A stretch of DNA of 64,000 bases from Allolobophora icterica (GCA_963556255.1 OY744604.1:25925099-25989098); one strand, 5' to 3'; shown: positions 11,909 through 24,083, counted from the first letter of the stretch. The notes: generated by a model from the sequence alone, not told the origin. Numbers and translations are program-made.

Positions 11909-12650
11909 CTAAAGAAGTCACAAACAGACGTTGTTCGCACATCTTTAAACGATATCCTACTAGCCTTAACAGCAATATATGCAGGTGCATTTAAAAATTA
12001 GCCAATTTTAGGACAACGATCAGTAGCAAAAAATCACGAAGATTAGGCCTATAGGCCCTATAACCCGTGGTGGACCTTAGGACGTGGCCGCGTGGAACAT
12101 TCTTTTGGCAGGGAGTAGGTTGACTGATTGTATCGTTAGGTTCAATGACCTTTTTAAGACGATTCATGTTAGCAATTCATAAAGAAGCTCCCGTGTTCCT
12201 TATTTCAAAGACTCGTTAACGCGCTGATTTGCTTTTGAGTTTCACTATGTAGACTATGTATTCGTTTGTCTATTTCACTATGTATTCGTTTGTCATGTTC
12301 GTTTATTAAGTGGAGCAACAGGCAAAAAGCTGTAGATGTACATAAAAACAGATTGGGAGAGAGCAACAGCTTAGTAAGAGTTGGCAAATGACATTCAAGA
12401 TATAAAGTTTCGTAAGTCCTTATCTTTGAGTCTAAAGTTACGAGGTCTATCCATAAGGAAATAGGGAGTAAAATTTAGTTAGGGAAGAGGCATCTAAGTG
12501 AGTGATTCTCATTACCACAAGACAGAGTTAAATAATGACGTATCAGCCTCGTTTGCAAGTAATACTGTAGAGGGAGAATTAGGGTGAATATAACCAGAGC
12601 GTTAAGTCTGCTATCTTCTAATTACATTGCATATCGCAGGTAACAGTTAC

Positions 12651-13226
12651 CTTTATCGTGCTCCATCAATGCAAGAAGCTCTTTCTGTTCCGCTTGTGTG
12701 TGCAATGCCTGTTGTTCAGCTTGAAGTGAGTCGCAAAGTGTTCGTTGCGAAGCAGTTTCTTGCTTGAATTTATTCATCGCCTGAATCGCCTCCTTCTCTT
12801 GGCGAGTTAATTGTTCAATAATTTTGTTTAAGTGTTTTTCCTTACTTGCAAAAGAACTTTTTTCCTGAAGAAATTCTCTCTCCTTTTGAAGACATTTCTT
12901 TATTTCAGAATCGAGTGTTTGCATTTTCTTGCGTTCATCCTCAAGCTGCTTCTGAACTTTCGCTGTCATCCTGTTTAAATGCGCCACCTCTTGTTCTAGT
13001 TGCTGTACTGTCTCACTTAGCTTTCTTTCCTTCATAACCAGCCTGTTCTTGTTTGCTCTTTCTCTATCCAGATCCTGCTTCATAGCGTTTAGTTTTCCTA
13101 GGTATTTCTGATATATCAATTTTTCGGTTTCGGTTTCATGTTTAGGTTGTTCGACCTTAATCTGAAGCTCTTTAGTTTCTTCTGCATTTCTGCCTATTGT
13201 TGTTTCTTTCGATGTTACGCATTTTT
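12651..13226 (-). CDS. Gene A exon 2: coiled-coil exon (short version)
   Basis: 576 nt (192 codons), phase 1 at both ends; acceptor TTTGAAG before 13226, donor AAAG|GTAACTG. The product is a continuous charged coiled coil (VQKQLEDERKKMQTLDSEIK, KCLQKEREF). It aligns with the C-terminal part of the gene 1 and gene 2 exons and lacks most of their N-terminal part, including the 56-residue repeat unit. The three paralogues thus differ in coiled-coil length (192, 311 and 367 codons) without a change of frame. Confidence 0.85.
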
Positions 13227-13702
13227 CTTCAAACACAGCAAAATATGAACACCGTCAACTAATTCATTAGATCTTGTTTTGCAGTCCATTCAACTACATC
13301 ATCATGAAGCAGTTTTTATATCATTGATTCATTGTGTCATTTATAATCTTGATGTAATCAACGACACATAGCCAGATGCACTTATCTTTATACTTGAATA
13401 TTTCAGATTTTTAAAGACTATATATTTGTGCTTTTGAACATTAACGATTATTAACCTTAACAATTTAAGAATGATCGCCAAAACCAATACAGAAAAACAC
13501 AAGCACCGTTTCTATTCAGTCGGTAATACTGACTACCTTCTCCGGCAGTAAATTAAAGTTTATCTTACTTATTTTTTTGGAGCATAAATACGTGTTTACT
13601 TTTGAGCTGAAAATTTCAAACGAAAAATATCAGCATCACGTGAGCGATAGGTAAAAAATCAGCTAACAGGTGGGCTTTCCCTTAGAAGTGAAGATTATTA
13701 TA

Positions 13703-13946
13703 TTGTGGGGCGTGGTGGCTCAGTGGTAAGTTCGGCGCCTTGTGACCGGAGGGTTGCAGGTTCGAATCCCACTCTAGCCGCTGCATACGGACCTTGGGCA
13801 AGTCCTTCACTCGCAATTGCTCGTGGCGCTTCGGCGTGAAAATTCCGGCACAGTATCAAATGCTGTAGTCGGGAGCGCCTCTGAGTAGTAGTAGACTTCG
13901 AGAGGCGCCATAGAAAATATCCACATAAATAAAATAAATAAATAAA
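13703..13946 (+). mobile_element. tRNA-derived SINE
   Basis: The head starts GGGGCGTGGTGGCTCAGTGG (A box) and contains GGTTCGAATCCC (B box) about 35 bp later, as in a tRNA. A unique body and a tail (GGGAGCGCCTCTGAGTAG, then GAGGCGCCATAGAAA and A/T-rich repeats) follow. TATTATA lies on both sides (13696-13702 and 13947-13953), a likely target duplication. It sits in gene A's first intron. A second copy in the opposite orientation is at 20834-21067. Confidence 0.88.
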
Positions 13947-14521
13947 TATTATAATGGTGACACATTTTCGCATTTTTGGCCATATTTTCACTTCAAATTG
14001 ATGCTATTGAACTTTATAGTAAAGTATAAACGGTCCTAAGTTTTTCTACATCCAACACAATTATTATTTAAACAGATCACATGAAATAGGATATTTTAAA
14101 ATTCTTTCCTTCATCTTCTTGTAACATGTAGGTCATCACTGTAGAAGTTAGGATTCAAACAGAGCTCTCGACAACGTTGACAACGCAAGGTCACAATCAA
14201 GAAATTTCTTCACTTAGCCGACCTCAAAATCTGTGACGTCTACCAATGGAGGTAGGGGGAGGTTGGGAGAGCGACCTCCCACGGTTACCAGAAATGGGGG
14301 TTTACCATGGATGGTCAAAAGTGGGGTTTACCATGCACGATGCTGATGTGTCTGATAAATTAATCTACACTTCTGAGTGACTTCTGAGCCTTTTATATAT
14401 AAGTCGGCCACGGTGGTTTGTTCTCCAATTCCAGGAGGGAAGGGGTTAGACGCCACTGCTTAAAATTAATGCTCAAAGATATCTACCAAACTGCAAATAG
14501 CCTCAAAAGTTATAGACTTGC

Positions 14522-15633
14522 CTTGAATAATCCCAAGAATGTTGCAGCGATCGGAACTCAAGAATTCCTGAAAATCGGTCTTCCAGAAAGAAACATCAAG
14601 TGGAGAAAGTTGACTTTCAATAATGCTGTAGTTCGTTTCTTTCAGCTCTATTGTTCTTTCGCGGATGGAATCAATAGCCTGGCAGATATCAGCGGCGGTT
14701 GCTTTGTCTGCAAATTCATTTACATAATACTTTAAGCTTTCCAGACATTTATTATGTCGATCGATGTCTTCTATCACTTTTCCTATCGCTTTCAATTGTG
14801 TTTCACTCAGCGAATCCAACTTCTTGATAAGAACAACTGTATGGTTATCTACAAGTCTTTTCAGTTCAAGACGTCTTTTCTCAACCTCCGTTTTCAAAGA
14901 TCCGATTTTTGCTGCAATTTCTCTGGGGTTTTCCTCCAACTTTCTTCGCATTCGACGAACGGTTTCACTGCAAGTAGAAAGAACACCTATGTTTTCAAAT
15001 AACTCCTTTCGATGACCATGAGAAGCAAATTTAATATCCGACCAGTTGTGAGTTTGATGGCTTTCGATGTAGCATGACGAGCAAATGTTGTGTTTGCAGT
15101 CGATGCAGTGTAGCTTCAATTCTTCCTCCTTGTGATGTTCGCATTTATCTGAATCAAGCATTTCCATTCGCTCTGCTGTTATAGACTGATTGTCGATGAC
15201 TACCAACTTATGAGTTTTTGTTAACTTGCTCTTCTTGTGATGCTTAGAGCAGTCTATGCACAATTTAAGCGAACAACTAAAACATGCAGTAGGAAGTTGT
15301 AGGCGATGCTTTCGTAGCTGATGATGACTCTACTTCTACCATGCAAGCGTCACATGGTCCACCTTTCATCTTTAAAATCCTTGTTAGAGCTATCAGTTTT
15401 TCTATGAAGAAGTTATTCGGTAGTTTAGCTAATCCTTCATGAGGGATAGAGAATAGTTTTCTACATAACGGACATTCCAGGTCGTCTCCTGGTTTCTTGT
15501 TTGCTTTTGTTGCAGTCGCCTCGAGACATTTTGCACAAAACGTATGAATGCAAGACAGCATCTTTGGATCCGTATACGTCTCCAGACATATTGGACATTT
15601 AGTAGTGTCTCTTAGTTCATTTTTGACTTCCAT
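14522..15633 (-). pseudogene. Gene A exon 1: RING, B-box and coiled coil with a frameshift
   Basis: The start ATG is at 15633. The RING is complete: C13, C16, C28, H30, C33, C36, C54, C57 (C3HC4). B-box 1 starts at CDACM; B-box 2 is CEHH...HCIDC...CSSC...H..H; a coiled coil follows. In B-box 1 the reading ends at TACTGCATGTTTTAG (about 15276), and the homologous frame resumes at FSCSLKLCIDC (from about 15270). Removing four bases (for example CATG) restores the paralogue spacing C-x2-C; removing one T of TTTT restores frame but leaves C-x3-C. The exon ends with the GC donor CAAG|GCAAGTC at 14522. Either this copy is a recent pseudogene, which the otherwise open downstream exons permit, or the assembly has an indel. 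If active, it would be an E3 ubiquitin ligase. Confidence 0.85.
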
Positions 15634-16078
15634 CCTGAACTCGTATTTAAAACCAATTGCATGTATAGGCCTACCCTTTCACTTACCGATGGTCTAATAG
15701 ATCCATATATTTGCTAACTCTTTAACATTACTCTAAGAAGCCTATAGAAATGGAAACTTCGGACACGTATGCAATGAATGTCTAAAAGCGTTATAAGGCT
15801 TGCATAAAGTTACTAGAAACAAAAAAATTTCTGCCCATAATGCAACATGTCTACAGGTGGACTTAACCGTTTGCGTTGCTTCGACGCTACTTGATGCATG
15901 CGTCGTTTAGACATCACGTTGTTCAATGTCCGTTTCAATTCTTAGGCCCTACTCTTGAGTTTAGGAAGTCCTTAAGTTTGCGCACACACCCTGTGATAAA
16001 TGTGGACTACTTATCTAATCTTTGGTCTAGAGTTCAAATGTCTTGATTTTAAGAACGATGCCCTTAACATCCTAGCAA
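15599..16078. repeat. Tandem duplication, unit D1 (start of gene A)
   Basis: Covers the first ~12 codons of gene A plus its upstream flank. The following sequence (16079-17746) repeats it in order: CTCTTAGTTCATTTTTGACT, ACAGGTGGACTTAACCG versus ACAGATGGACTTAACCG, CAATGTCCGTTTC, and CCTTAACATCCTAGCAA versus CCTTAGCACCCTAGCAA. The unit is about 480 bp. Gene A's promoter must lie in this unit or beyond. Confidence 0.85.
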
Positions 16079-16373
16079 TTAGTAGTATCTCTTAGTTCAT
16101 TTTTGACTTCCATCCTGAAATCGTATTTTAGAGCTAAGTGTATACAACCGTTTGAATTACCAATGGCCTTGTAAATCCATAACATAACGCTCAAAACGAA
16201 AACCAGTTAGGACGCGTATGCAATCAATATAAGAAAGGACGTGATTGAGTTTGCATACAGTGACTGGAGCCAAAACGCTATCAGCCGATTACGCAACAAA
16301 TCTACAGATGGACTTAACCGCTTGCGTTGCTAGGTTCGCTACTTGACGCATGCACCGCGTGGTCTCATATTAT

Positions 16374-17271
16374 CAGTCTTGTTGTCCTCGAGACCAAGGT
16401 CTTGGTCTCGAGTGCACTCGAGTTCGTTTTTAAAAGTCTTGGTCTTGGTCTTGGTCTTGAGGTTCAAGGTCTTGGTCTTGGTCTTGGTCTTGAGGTTCAA
16501 GGTCTTGGTCTTGGTCTTGGTCTTGAGGTTCAAGGTCTTGGTCTTGGTCTCGCAAGACCAAGACCAAGACCGGCTGTTAATATGAACAGTCATTTAACAG
16601 AACTCAAGAATTCTGTATCAAGCCTGCTTGCATCATACGACCAATATCTATGGATGGATACAAGTCATGCTGGTCAGGAAAACCCATTGGCAGCAGCAAC
16701 AGTTATTCTATATCAGACGGTATGATAAACCATGGGAAGATTTCAAAAAGACTCACTATCTGTACATTTACATCCAGTGCTTGAAAAGGTACTCTGTGTG
16801 TGTCAGCGACTTCAGCACCTGTAGAACGTATTTTTTCACATGGCGGAATTTTTATGAGGCCCACCAGACACGTCTTGGTCAGAAAATTCTGAGCGAATTG
16901 GTTTTTAAAATACAAAAGGCATTTGGTATAAGAGGTTGCATGAAGGACTTTTGAATACAAATTCGGATTTCTCTGCAGTTTTCGTTTAAAGTTAATTTGC
17001 TTGAATAAAATAAAAGATTCATGTTTTCATTAAAATAGCGAATATTCCGACTTGACAATTTTTAGAAGACTTGACCTGATTTCGATTTTTTTGGGTCTTG
17101 GTCTTGGTCTTGGTCTTGAGGTTCAAGGTCTTGGTCTTGGTCTTGGTCTCGAGGTTCAAGGTCTTGGTCTTGGTCTTGGTCTCGAGGTTCAAGGTCTTGG
17201 TCTTGGTCTTGAGGTTCAAGGTCTTGGTCTTGGTCTTGGTCTTGAGGTTTAAGGTCTTGACAACAAGACTG
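16374..17271 (+). mobile_element. hAT-like MITE with GGTCTT hexamer arrays, copy 1
   Basis: The termini are CAGTCTTGTTGTC and GACAACAAGACTG, with a perfect 8-bp target duplication CATATTAT (16366-16373, 17272-17279). Each arm is an array of GGTCTT units, two or three at a time, separated by GAGGTTCAA. The left arm also has a near-palindrome built on CTCGAGACCAAG. A ~500-bp core without coding motifs lies between. The 8-bp duplication and CAG...CTG ends are hAT hallmarks. The Leu-Gly and Lys-Thr repeat frames across the arms are artefacts. Confidence 0.9.
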
Positions 17272-17347
17272 CATATTATCTTCAATGTCCGTTTCTATGC
17301 TGAGTTTGCCAAGGCCTGATTTGTGCTCTATGATATATTTATTTGCC

Positions 17348-17674
17348 CAGTACCGGCCTTAGGGGCGTGCGAACCGTGCGGTCGCACGGGGCCCGCAACT
17401 TAGGGGCCTGAAAATGTCACAGAAAATTAACATGAACAAGACACCCTAATAATTATGTTATGTTGTAGATTTAATTTTCTCTTATGTCAATAACATAAAA
17501 ATCAACTTCTTCCATATATCAGAATTATCGTGTATAGCTAAATTTGACTAGTTGTACTTGTTAGCAATGTACTAAAAATAAAATGATTAGCAATGAAAGG
17601 CAATTTGACTTGTGTCATGGGGGCCCATACAGTATACTCTGCACGGGGCCCGAAATATCCTAAGACTGGCACTG
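17348..17674. mobile_element. hAT-like MITE
   Basis: The termini are CAGTACCGGCCTTAGG and the complement of CAGTGCCAGTCTTAGG. The interior has GCACGGGGCCCG twice in inverted-like positions. The flanks ATTTGCC and ATTTGTC look like a degraded target duplication, and unit D1 lacks the insertion. Confidence 0.7.
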
Positions 17675-17749
17675 ATTTGTCTAATCACTGGTCCATACTT
17701 TAAATGTCTTTATTTAAAAGATCGATCCCCTTAGCACCCTAGCAACGTA

Positions 17750-20010
17750 TTTAGCCTACTAACTTCAGAATATGCATAACGCATACAATATGTGCAGTGC
17801 CCATAATACTCAAATATGTCAACTGCACAGTGCTACTCAAACTGTCAAACTGTACTTGAACTGATAAGTAAAATCTCAGGTATAATAATGAAATCGTGTG
17901 TAGTAGACTTGAGTTAGCCTGATCTCTCAAAGGTTCGTACTACGCACTGCACACTCCAGACAAGTCAGCTGCACACTCGACAATGTAAAATACACACTTT
18001 GTGTCCGAAAACATACTATTTTAGGCTCTGAATACGTGCATAAGGCTACAAATTTATTTTTAACCGATTGGCAGCGACACTAGTTGCTAAGTTTACAATT
18101 ATTTTTTGTGATGAGTTCCTTGACCACCGTTGCCTGTTTAAATGTAAGCCACGCCAATTTAGCTTCGGCCTATGTGCCAAATCTATTAATTAAAGTCACG
18201 ATCGGTATGCGAATCGACTTCGTCGGGCACATCTATCTATTTAGGTTGTGTCCAGACAGTTGCCAGTTATCAAGCTAATGTCTTCTCATAGTAATTTTAC
18301 TAATCCAAAAAATTTTCTGTGTATGTACTTGCCTTAAGACATCTGAATCTCGAATCTTGAATAGCATATTTGGAAATAGTCTTTCAAAATGCACAGCCCG
18401 ACTAGGCCTATCCCTGCAACGCATTATTTAGTTATATGACAAATAAAATGCCTCAGAAAGCTGTTCAGCATTAATGGTTCTTCGTTCCAGGTTTGCATTG
18501 TGGTTATACCAAATATGGTTTTTAAGCGTTATATAGGCCTAAGCACAATTCTGTATAGTGTCCAACTCTAACTTAACTGTTATGGCACAGAAAGCAAATT
18601 TCTTCAGCCGAATTTTCAATTTGGCAATCTTAGTATTCATTGTGAGGTAAGTAGAATGGATCAGTCCAGCATTACTGAGTTCCTCTCGATGTTCCTCTCG
18701 TGTTTCATAAGCATCCATTGTGCTGTAATCAACAGAGGTGTCTCTGGCAGAGGGCCTTTCCTAGGAGTAAAGTGTGCCATCGGAATGTCTCCAATTTTAC
18801 CTGCCTCTGTAATGTCATAGCTGTCCTACACTGCATACGGTGTAAGGTCGTAATCTCCTGACGTTGGTCTTTCGGCTCCATCTAGATTTGTGCCAAACGA
18901 ATTTGCAGGTAGTAACACATAGCCTATTCATTTTGTTAAAACAGCACTCGCTTTTCTGTGATGCTGTAAGCTTAGACAGACTCAGTCAAAGAAATAAGTA
19001 ATCGCTAATATTTTAGAGCCTTCAGAAGATGTTGCTTTCTGTGCGAAGAATTCTATGGAGAACTTCAGTAACTCAGAACATCACTTCTGGATTCTGGATT
19101 ACAGAACATTCTTTGGTAAAATATAACCAATTTTTGACAAATACTGGTTCTTTTTACATTGCTTTTAGAATATTTAATGATGTCCTCATTAATGATATTC
19201 CCTATTATTTTGGAATGGAGACCAAAATCAAAACAACGAACGACTTCGTCTTTGACCTATCTGGCGGTTCATGATGATCTAAAAGCAGTTCTGGTCTATA
19301 GGCCCTACTTGCGATCAGCTTTTGGATGATGACTAGCCAATTCGCTTTATTGAATACAGTATAGAATATCATATGACTAGATTAGAACAGAATGGAACCG
19401 CTGCACAAAAACGATGTAGAGCCTAAATGTAACATCTTTCTGTAAGCTATGCCATCGAACCACCGGATTGGCTTAGCGGAGAATTTCAAAAATATCAAAT
19501 TATACTACGCAAAGTATAGGATACGTTAGCATTCGCTAGTCTAGATCTTAGAGTGAAAATGTTTGTGAAATTGTGTACTTAAATGAAAAATAATTATTAC
19601 AGATTCGAGCTTAACGAATACTACAGGCCTACTGATTTCCGTCATTGTTCCACACATGTAGATATGAAATAAATAATTTAAATTGATTTTAAATAATGTA
19701 ATATTATGTGATCCAACTGATGGAAACCTGATTAAGATCTGGTTTGTATCTGAAGGTGGAGGACGGCTGTCAATTGCAAATGATATTAATGTAATTTCAA
19801 ATATAAACTATAAACCTCAGTAACTTGAGTAGGCCTACACAGCCGAAGGGCAACCTATTCGTGTAATTAACCTGCGTTTGGGACAATTTAGCAACGTAAA
19901 CTACGGTTTTACCCAGGTTTTCATACCAGCAAATGAAGAAACTCAATTGCTAATACTGTTGTAGGCCTACGATTATATTTTTTATCAGACTCAGCTGTAC
20001 TTTTTAAATG
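17750..20010. other. Intergenic DNA, no gene seen
   Basis: About 2.3 kb with no recognisable gene. The frames at 18084-18278 and 19029-19274 (plus) have no domain, splice context or paralogue in the window. TAGGCCTA motifs are frequent. Confidence 0.45.
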
Positions 20011-20023
20011 TTTTGCTTTAAAT

Positions 20024-21224
20024 CAGGGCCTACTATCCCCCTGGAAGCAATCCCCTTACAGGTAAACCCTCCCCTATTTCCCATCCCCTTCCTCCACTAT
20101 ACCTCCCTCCTCCCCTCCCATTCCCCACCCAATCCCCTCTCCCTTTACCCCTCCTGTACATTCCCCTCCCCCTCCAGTCCCTTGAAGTGCAGGGTCTGGG
20201 GGACCTCCCCCGGAAAAGTTTTTGATTTCTACATTGCCGTAGGCCTAGGTGAGTTTTAGCGCATTTTTTGGAGCAAGAAAACTGCAGCTTTGGAAGACTA
20301 TGCATTTTAGTTCAACTGAACTGTTGAATTAATTTCTGCAGGGCTCCCAGTGCACTGTAAGAATTTTATGGGACAAGCTGTAATAAATATGGCACAAATT
20401 TCAGTGCTACAATTATTGTTGTGTAATACAGTGAAAATTGGATTATCAGGTCTTGAAATATTCCTGCAAAATAATTGTCGGCTGGATAACACTGTAGTAG
20501 TAGGGATGGAGCCTTTTACCGCTGCATGACACCAGAAATGTGCATTCATAATGCAATCTTAAAATCCCCATATATTTGCTGAACAGTGTCCTGTACGTAT
20601 TGCCCAATATTTTAACTTGTGTCCCATATTTTGGAAATTTTTAAATCAACAGGATTGTGAATGCTTTTCTTCAATTTTATAAATACTTTTTGCATCTTTC
20701 ATCAACAAAAAATAGCAGAACATTATAATGGCCAATAGCTAAAGAAAAACAAGTAATAATGATACACTATAACATTGCTTAGACACTGTACGGTAACCTC
20801 TGCAAATATTGCATGGCCCATAATACTGATACTTTATTTATTTATTTATTTCGGATATTTCTATAGCGCCTCCTCAAGTCTACTACTACTCAGAGGCGCT
20901 CCCGACTACAGCATTTGATACTGTGTCGGAGTTTTCACGCCGAAGCGCCACGAGCAATCGCGAGTGAAGGACTTGCCCAAGGTCCGTACGCAGCGGCTAG
21001 AGTGGGATTCGAACCTGCAACCCTCAGGTCACAAGGCGCCGAACTTACCACTGAGCCACCACGCCCCACATCACAATACAATACTTTAAGAATCAGTAGT
21101 AATTAGTCACTTTATTAGTCACTACTTATTAGAAATTAGTGACTGTGCCAGGGGGGAAAACTTCCCTCTGGCACAAATTGGAAGCAGTCTGCTTCCTTCC
21201 CCCCCCCCCACGAAGTAGGCCCTG
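20024..21224. mobile_element. hAT-like element with nested SINE
   Basis: The termini are CAGGGCCTACT and AAGTAGGCCCTG, with a perfect 8-bp target duplication CTTTAAAT at 20016-20023 and 21225-21232. Inside are a C-rich stretch (20030-20180), the motif GTCTGGGGGACCTCCCCCGG, and a SINE in reverse orientation. No transposase frame is recognised. Confidence 0.85.
20834..21067 (-). mobile_element. tRNA-derived SINE, copy 2
   Basis: Nearly identical to the copy at 13703-13946 but reversed: the tRNA-like head ends at 21067 (complement of GGGGCGTGGTGGCTCAGTGG) and the ATTT-repeat tail is at 20834. It is nested in the hAT-like element. Confidence 0.88.
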
Positions 21225-21559
21225 CTTTAAATCATTTTCGGATTCGTTTCGTCGAGGTAACGAAATGGCTACGTCCTTATTCATACACAGTTTACAGCTC
21301 TGACTTACATAGGTCCCCGAAGTGACCTCTGTAATCTATAATTCTGTATAATAACTGGATTTCTAAAGGGCATTGAAAGTCCGAATTATCGCTCAGCGAG
21401 GGCAACATACAAAAGAGACGACTGTATTTTTTAAAAACTGCTTGGAATGTTTTATTCCAATGAAATTTCTCAATGAAAATTCTTTTTAATTTCAACTTTT
21501 TGCGGAACCCTTGTGTTCACCCCGCGGAACTCCTGGGTTCCGCGGAATCCACTTTGGGA

Positions 21560-22176
21560 AACGTTGCTTTACACCATCGTTGCCTTTGTGGTTGGTTCAT
21601 GGAAACGTCTTTTCATCTTTTAGAAAGAGACTAAAAAATGCTTAGCCTACTTTTTAAATTTGACTCTCTTTAGCTCTCCTATTTTGCCTTACTGTCACTA
21701 TACACCTAGCAGTCAAGTTTTTGTGCTTTCAGCGCCTCGCCCTATCTATCACAATGATACAGAATATCATGGAAAAGACAGTCAAGTGCCTCACAGGCGT
21801 TCTTCCGCATGCGGGCTTAGAATATGCATATTCGAACCTTCCCTGAAACAGAGGAAATAAACTCTTGCTATATAAACTATTTAAGTTTTGTTATTTAGGT
21901 CTAATGAAGGCTGCTAACATAATGCAATAAACAATGTAGGCCTACTTATGTACCCATCTGAACTATAAAGAACACTCGATCATGATGCCTTCAAGATTAT
22001 GCAAACAGTGGACGAACCGATATGTAGGCTAAACTATGCGGCGCTCATGACTACTCTCTCAGACTTTAAAAGTTATTGTTGTCCTGTTAATAATTATCTT
22101 GTGTCCAATCTTTGCAACGGCCTCCAGCACCCAAGGTAGGGCGCGCATCAGAGGTAAGCAGAGGTATGGTAGAGCC
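21560..22176. repeat. Remnant of the duplicated gene-end block upstream of gene 1
   Basis: Matches 47790-48080 and pieces of 49083-50560 and 50890-51290 in order (GTTCATGGAAACGTCTTTT, CAGTCAAGTTTTTGTGCTTT, GAAGGCTGCTAACATAATGC, CACTCGATCATGATGCCTTC, CACCCAAGGTAGGG). It also matches gene 1's last intron more distantly (40090-40680). The tail exon itself is deleted here. It marks the former 3' end of another family member just upstream of gene 1. Confidence 0.75.
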
Positions 22177-22204
22177 CCCAGATAACCACCGACGTCGGGC
22201 CGAC

Positions 22205-22500
22205 GTCGGTAACACGTCTACAAACCCATCTGTATCCATCTGTATCCGACATCTGACCGACGTCTTGCCGCTCAGCGGCTGCTCATAGATCCGGCGTGTT
22301 TTTCCGACGTCGGCCCGACATCGGTTTCCGACGTCAATCCGACGTCTTTAATACATGTCGGCCCGACATCGGTTTCCGACGTCAATCCGACGTCGGAAAA
22401 ACACGCGTGATCTATGAGCAGCCGCTGAGCGGCAAGACGTCGGTCAGATGTCGGATACAGATGGGTTTGTAGACGTGTTTCCGACGTCGCTAATTCACGT
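22205..22500. repeat. Large inverted repeat with CGACGTCGG words
   Basis: Left-arm words (CACGTCTACAAACCCATCTG, CATCTGACCGACGTCTTGCC, GCTCAGCGGCTGCTCATAGA) return as complements at about 22397-22482. Between them the block GGCCCGACATCGGTTTCCGA is directly repeated. It forms the sub-terminal part of the 22177-27655 element. Confidence 0.85.
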
Positions 22501-23685
22501 CGATCCGACATTGTTTCGGACCTCAGGCCATGCCCCACAATTGGTTACCAACCCACACACACTACCCTACCCGATTGTTTTATTACCAAGTCAATTTTCA
22601 TCCACTGTCACAAATTAGGGCCCTTCAATGATTTCATGATATCCTAAGCAAGTGACTAAGCTCAGCTGAAGACATTTGTGAAAAGGTAGATTTCGTTCAC
22701 ATAAGAATGATCAATAAGCAAGCATGTTTTATTCAGTTTCAGTTTGATAAAAACAAGAGTACATAATTATAACATGCAATTTTAATATGTGGTTCAAGAC
22801 TATCTAACCCCAAAAGTGAAACAGGAGGTAGAATTTTTCCAATGCTCGCTCAGCGAAGTTGGGTTCAGTCGAGGGATCCCCTCCCGTCTTGGGCAGATTT
22901 AGACTTGGCGAGGCCTTCAGCCATAGAAAGCTTGGAGGCCCCTTGTTAAAAAATTACATCAGAAGGTCTCGAAAACATATATGCCTTTTAAGTATTTAAT
23001 GCCAATGCATTTAATGTGAAAAATTAAAAATATTTTCAAATGAATATTCATTTAGTCAGGCAAAATGGAATTTGCTACACAAGCCGTTTTAAAAAGATTC
23101 TACATAATATATATCTATATATAAACCACACATAAAATAAAAAAGCCCCAAAGAAATTCTGAATTTATTAAAGCTCTTTTGGATTGTGAGGCCCCAAGTT
23201 GTAGTTTTTTTTAGCTTATAAATGCCAAAATCCAGCACTGGGTACGTGTTATTTACAGTAGTCATTATAATGTTTGTGATCTTTATATACAAGATGAAAT
23301 TTCGTAATGTTACAGTATACAGTAATCTATTATATAGTGTCAGAATTATTAAGATCTTCTGTGTCTCTGAAATTCAACGAGTTCTGCTCTTTGGTTTGAC
23401 CCCGGTTTTGGCATCCACCACCACAATCACTTGCTGTGCGCAACCATTCCATGGTTATCAATGTCTGTATATGGTGCATTGAGAGTCAATCGGTTTGCCC
23501 TGACTGCATCTGTGCGCAACATAATAAATGCAAAGTTAGTGAATAGCCAAAGCGACTAACATCACACAAATCATATCATATGTCATATATCATCATATTC
23601 ATCATCATGTTCCTGATGAAAGGCATTTGGTGGGGATGAGTGCCAATAAATTATCTTTATGATATGAAGTATTCATTCACTCATA

Positions 23686-23835
23686 GGTTTATATAGCGCC
23701 TCTTCCAGAGAGCTACTCAGAGGCGCTCCCAACTCCAGCACAGCCAAAAAGAACAGTTTTCAAGGAGCCATAGCAGGTGTCAGAGGAAGACCTAGGAAGT
23801 AAGCGCAGCTCAGAAGGGAGGCCATTCCATATTAA
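23686..23835 (-). mobile_element. LINE 3' end fragment
   Basis: Starts with TATATAGCGCCTCTTCCAGA and CTACTCAGAGGCGCTCCCAA, the complement of the shared retroposon tail, and continues into a decayed C-terminal reverse-transcriptase region (GAGGCCATTCCAT). Only the 3' end is present. Confidence 0.6.
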
Positions 23836-24083
23836 TTATATGTAAATTAATTAATATTAAAGAAATCAAACAAAACAATTTACATGTAAATTAATTATTC
23901 TTAAAGAAATCAATGTCAGCTAGCACTGTCATCCACCAAACAGGAATTTCACATTTTATCAGAGTGTGGTGCATGCAATATTGCATATGTGACAAATTTT
24001 AGATAAGAATTTCTGCACAAAAAATTACGGCACAAGCCAAAACAAAAATTCTTCTTCAGCTGCAATGCCCATTATTGTAATAC

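Larger units (their letters stand above)
16079..17746. repeat. Tandem duplication, unit D2, with two hAT insertions
   Basis: Second copy of the 15599-16078 unit, enlarged by the elements at 16374-17271 and 17348-17674. It retains the minus-strand start ATGGAAGTCAAAAATGAACT at about 16112, then breaks off, so it carries only a 5' stub of the RING exon. D1 shows the empty target sites of both insertions. Confidence 0.85.

Noticed and set aside
13703..13780. Possible tRNA gene (likewise at 21000-21067, 47580, 52850 and 58320)
   Set aside because: A and B boxes are present but each is fused to a SINE body and/or tail, and the cloverleaf stems are poor.
16436..17260. CRISPR-like regular array
   Set aside because: Units are hexamers without unique spacers, are arranged as inverted arms of a transposon, and the genome is an animal's.
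16339..17319. Leu-Gly/Val-Leu and Lys-Thr repeat proteins (also at 38091-39195, 40708-41722, 44637-44895)
   Set aside because: Readings of GGTCTT arrays in hAT-like MITEs; the elements have target duplications and no coding signal.
19029..19274. 81-codon plus-strand frame
   Set aside because: No domain, no splice context, no paralogue in the window.
20008..20305. Pro-rich and Arg/Gly-rich frames
   Set aside because: Low-complexity C-rich stretch inside a hAT-like element.
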